The translations under genes and the position numbers were made by a program. Shown in pieces: positions 61,389 to 64,000 of a DNA stretch of 64,000 nucleotides. The notes beneath the pieces are model-generated. The model was not told where the DNA came from. It worked only from the letters and a program-made list of their open reading frames with translations, and searched no databases. The stretch is from Sphingomonas sp. SRS2 (lineage in GTDB: Bacteria > Pseudomonadota > Alphaproteobacteria > Sphingomonadales > Sphingomonadaceae). Each line of letters begins with the position of its first letter. The stretch's first letter is position 1. Location: NCBI RefSeq assembly GCF_000971055.1, contig NZ_LARW01000102.1, positions 1 to 64,000 of the forward strand. The letters run 5' to 3'.

Positions 61389-62309
61389 ATGATGGCACCC
61401 GAGTCAGGCTCCAAATATCCCGATCTTCGGTTGATAAGCGCCTTTGTCGAAGTCGCTCAGGAGCGGTCGTTCACGAAAGCTGCCGCCCGGCTGCAACTCA
61501 GCCAGCCACGCCTGTCGATGCGGATACGGGCGCTCGAGGAGCAACTCGGCTTCAGCCTGCTGAGCCGCAATTCGCGCAATGTGAGTCTTTCGGTGGAAGG
61601 CGCGGCGCTGCTCCCGGCTGCCAAGCAGATGATCGAGATGGCCGAGCGCGTGCTGGCCACCGCGAGCGAGATCAACTGCGCTTATTCGAGCCGGCTGGAA
61701 ATCGGCGCGGTGAGTTTCCGCGTGCCCGAGCGCTGGACGATATTGAGCACCTTCCTTTCGGCGCATCCCAATATCTCGGTCACCGTCCAGACGGCCGCCA
61801 GCACGCCGCTATGGGAGCGGCTGCGCGAGCATGTCGTCAACATCGCGTTCACGCTGGGCCCGGTGCCCGCCGATCTGCAAAGCATGGTTCTTTCAAAATG
61901 CCGGATAGGTTTGTCGGTACCACAGAGCTCGCCCTGGGCTGTCCATGACCGGATCAGCCTGAATGATCTGCGCGGGCAAAGCGTCGTGCTGTTTCCCCGA
62001 GTCCCCGATATCGAACTGCATGACAGGGTTCGGGCGAAGCTGGCGCCCTATGAATTGCAGATCCTCGACTTTCCCGAGATGAGTTCGGAAGCGATGACCC
62101 AATTCGTGGCGCAGGCGAAGATCGCGACGATTTCGGCGCAGTGGTGGGAGCGCGATCACTCTGCCGACCTCCACTTCCTGACAATCGACGAGATCGAGGA
62201 TGAAATGGAACTTCATCTGGTTACAACGCCCGGTCCGATGAGCGATGCTGTCGCCAAATTGTGGACCATGCTCAGCCATCCCCGGTCGGAACGGCTGGAC
62301 GCCGCCTGA
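61389..62309 (+). CDS. LysR-family transcriptional regulator
   Basis: 306 residues; ATG follows CAGGAGATGA. The winged helix is at about 15-70: RLISAFVEVAQERSFTKAAA, RLQLSQPRLSMRIRALEEQL, FSLLSRNSRNVSLSVEGAAL. The effector domain from about 95 shows LEIGAVSFRVPERWTILSTF. Proteins of this group activate catabolic operons when bound to an aromatic or acyl acid. The adjacent genes are a crotonase and, after 102 bp convergently, another crotonase. It is the only intact LysR in the window. Confidence 0.92.
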   Translation: MMAPESGSKYPDLRLISAFVEVAQERSFTKAAARLQLSQPRLSMRIRALEEQLGFSLLSRNSRNVSLSVEGAALLPAAKQMIEMAERVLATASEINCAYSSRLEIGAVSFRVPERWTILSTFLSAHPNISVTVQTAASTPLWERLREHVVNIAFTLGPVPADLQSMVLSKCRIGLSVPQSSPWAVHDRISLNDLRGQSVVLFPRVPDIELHDRVRAKLAPYELQILDFPEMSSEAMTQFVAQAKIATISAQWWERDHSADLHFLTIDEIEDEMELHLVTTPGPMSDAVAKLWTMLSHPRSERLDAA

Positions 62310-62411
62310 CCCAGCACACGCCGCGAGGCATTTTTCGGCCGGACGTGATGCGGGCCCTCCTGCGTCCCGGATTTTGTATCAGCGGTGCGCTTCCACATCA
62401 GAGAACAGCCT

Positions 62412-63206
62412 CTAGCGGCCCTTGAAATCCGCCGGGCGCCGCTCGGTGACCGCCGCGAGGCCCTCACTGAAATCGTCGGTTCCCAGGAGGATGCTCTGCG
62501 CGAGAAGGTTGCTCGCCCATTCCTTTTCCATCGACGATTCCAGACCGCGATGGACCGCATCCTTGATCGCCCGATAGGCGAGCGGCGGCAGCGCGGCGAG
62601 CTCGCGGGCATAGTCCAGCGCCGCCCCGGGCAACGCATCGTCCGTATCCGCCGCGCGGCTTACCAGGCCGATCCGCAGCGCCTCCTCAGCCGCCACCGCA
62701 CGGGCGGTCAGCACCATTTCGTTCGCCCTCGCAAGGCCGATCATTCTTGGCAGCAGGAAAAGCCCGCCCAGCGGGGGCATGATTCCCAATTTGATCCAGC
62801 TCTCCTGGAATTGCGCGCGGGGGCCGGCGATTCGAAAATCGCAGGCAAGCGCGAGTTCGCAACCAACCGTCACCGCAAATCCGTTCACGGCCGCGACGGT
62901 GGGCTTCGGGCAATTCCAAATCCGTTTCGCGGCACCCTGAAATGCGGAATAGATCTGATCGCGGATCTCGACCGCCGACATGGTCGTCAGCCGGGCGAGG
63001 AAGGCGAAGTCCGCCCCGGTGGAGAAATGCTTCCCGCTGGCGGTGAACAGGATCGCGCGGACACCGGGATCGTCGCCCAACAGATCGAACGCCCGGCATA
63101 TCTCCTCCATGGTCCGCACGCGCAGCGCGTTCCTTCCATCTCCGCGATTCAGTTCGATGATGCCGATCTGGCCATCAACCCTGACGCTCAGGTCTTCAAA
63201 ATCCAC
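62412..63206 (-). CDS. enoyl-CoA hydratase/isomerase family protein; GTG start preferred
   Basis: GTG 63206 (VDFEDLSVRVDGQIGIIEL) has GGAG seven bases ahead; an ATG at 63224 has none. 264 residues. Oxyanion loops GKHFSTGADFAFLARL and VNGFAVTVGCELALACDFRI; active-site region FQESWIKLGIMPPLGGLFLL with Glu kept and the second position Leu. It resembles hydratases rather than isomerases only loosely. It follows the AMP-ligase gene (50-bp gap) and may be part of its operon. Confidence 0.88.
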   Translation of the reverse strand: MDFEDLSVRVDGQIGIIELNRGDGRNALRVRTMEEICRAFDLLGDDPGVRAILFTASGKHFSTGADFAFLARLTTMSAVEIRDQIYSAFQGAAKRIWNCPKPTVAAVNGFAVTVGCELALACDFRIAGPRAQFQESWIKLGIMPPLGGLFLLPRMIGLARANEMVLTARAVAAEEALRIGLVSRAADTDDALPGAALDYARELAALPPLAYRAIKDAVHRGLESSMEKEWASNLLAQSILLGTDDFSEGLAAVTERRPADFKGR

Positions 63207-63255
63207 GGCCGGTCTCCAGAGCATATCGCGGAGCAGGGCGCCTTGCCCGGCGACG

Positions 63256-64000
63256 CTAGATGAGGTCGTCTTCGGTCCATGACTGTGCAGAGGACGTTCC
63301 GTCCTCGTGCCGTTGCCGTTCCAGTCTCTGGAGCTCGATCCGGCGGATCTTTCCAGAGATCGTCTTGGGGAGATCGGCGAATTCTATGCGGCGGATCCGC
63401 TTGAACGGGCCCAGCACGGTGCGCGCGTGCAGCAATATGGCGCGTGCGCTTTCCGCAGTGGGGGCGGTTCCGGGGACGAGCGTGATGAACGCCTTCGGCA
63501 CCGCCAGGCGCACCGGGTCGGGCGACGGCACCACCGCGACCTCGAGCACGAGAGGGTGCTCGATCAATGCGCTTTCCAGTTCGAACGGACTGATCCGATA
63601 ATCGGATGATTTGAACACATCGTCGGCACGGCCGATATAGGTGAAAAGGCCGTCCGCATCGCGCGAGGCGATATCGCCGGTAAGGTGATAATCGCCTGCC
63701 AGCGGGCGCAGCACGTCGTTTTCGCGATACCCTGCCATCAGGCCGACAGGCCTTGCCGGTTTCAGCGATATCACGATCTGACCTTCGTCGGCGAACCGCC
63801 CTTCCTGATCGAGCAGATCCACTTCGAAGCCGGGCAGGGGGCGGCCGACCTTGCCCGCCAGGACGGGCTGCCCCGGTGTATTGGCAATCATCACCGACGT
63901 CTCGGTCTGGCCGAAACCATCGCGGATCGTGACTCCCCAGGCCTCGCGGATCCGTTCGATAATCTCCGGATTCAACGGCTCACCCGCGCTCAGCAGCTCG
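63256..64000 (-). CDS. acyl-CoA synthetase (AMP-forming), C-terminal part; start beyond the right edge
   Basis: About 247 residues are visible and the frame is still open at the edge (SAGEPLNPEIIERIREAW). Motifs: TIRDGFGQTETSVMIANTPG (A5), YHLTGDIASRDADGLFTYIG, RADDVFKSSDYRISPFELES and the C-terminal Lys in LPKTISGKIRRIEL. The GQTE and SAGEPLNPE sequences point to acetyl-CoA-synthetase/medium-chain (ACSM)-like enzymes. Probably co-transcribed with the crotonase at 62412. Confidence 0.92.
   Translation of the reverse strand, partial: ELLSAGEPLNPEIIERIREAWGVTIRDGFGQTETSVMIANTPGQPVLAGKVGRPLPGFEVDLLDQEGRFADEGQIVISLKPARPVGLMAGYRENDVLRPLAGDYHLTGDIASRDADGLFTYIGRADDVFKSSDYRISPFELESALIEHPLVLEVAVVPSPDPVRLAVPKAFITLVPGTAPTAESARAILLHARTVLGPFKRIRRIEFADLPKTISGKIRRIELQRLERQRHEDGTSSAQSWTEDDLI

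Noticed and set aside
1-64000. CRISPR arrays, phage structural genes, replication origin, riboswitches
   Set aside because: Looked for regularly spaced repeats, phage morphogenesis proteins, DnaA-box clusters and known riboswitch consensus sequences; saw none.

Overview
The window looks like chromosome or megaplasmid DNA from a sphingomonad-type alphaproteobacterium (Sphingomonas, Novosphingobium, Sphingobium or a relative). The evidence is the high GC content, three large TonB-dependent receptors placed inside catabolic clusters, many SDR, acyl-CoA dehydrogenase (ACAD), crotonase and CoA-ligase paralogues, a tRNA-Gly(GCC) remnant of alphaproteobacterial type, and frequent GTG/TTG starts with good Shine-Dalgarno (SD) sites. 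No ribosomal, replication or core metabolic gene is present, so this is an accessory catabolic region.

Layout. 0-14 kb: an IS5-type transposase end, then small enzymes often found in catabolic clusters (alpha/beta hydrolase, EthD-like, VOC, CMD/AhpD-like and SnoaL/NTF2-like proteins, FrnE-like DsbA, old yellow enzyme), a TonB receptor, a CMD-EthD-EthD operon, a flavin reductase, and a type III CoA-transferase with an HMG-CoA-lyase-type enzyme. 14.2 kb: a 3' tRNA-Gly fragment that looks like an attachment-site scar. 14.3-27 kb: two SDRs, then a module with a second TonB receptor, an HAPMO-like Baeyer-Villiger monooxygenase, an HSL-type esterase, a NIPSNAP protein and an MFS transporter, bounded by two inverted copies of a 69-bp element. 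A dead LysR gene and a clipped cyclase gene lie beside the right copy. 27-29 kb: about 2 kb of gene debris. 29-46.3 kb: two paralogous acyl-CoA cassettes (ACAD-large, ACAD-small, crotonase, acyl-CoA ligase), one on each strand, with extra ACADs, a crotonase and an SDR between them and a third TonB receptor beside the second. 46.4-50.8 kb: MarR, HU, a GrlR-like protein and a FixJ/PAS sensor kinase, all unlike the catabolic surroundings. At 50.77 kb the kinase reading frame runs into the C-terminal half of a nitronate monooxygenase, a clear recombination joint. 50.8-64 kb: alpha-methylacyl-CoA racemase, five crotonases, two CoA ligases (one cut by the window end), an LvaA-like phosphotransferase, a dienoyl-CoA-reductase-type SDR coupled to an apparently inactive SDR, a nitronate monooxygenase and a LysR regulator.

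How it may work together (inference): receptors import a hydrophobic substrate. Oxidative steps (monooxygenase, flavin reductase, OYE, SDRs, BVMO plus esterase) produce carboxylic acids. Ligases or CoA-transferases activate these, and heteromeric ACADs, crotonases, racemase, reductase, phosphotransferase and lyase shorten them. The enzyme mix suits branched or alicyclic acids such as terpenoid or steroid side-chain intermediates, but the true substrate cannot be read from sequence. A recurring sequence, roughly GATCnCTATnGTAA, occurs upstream of several acyl-CoA operons and may mark a common regulon.
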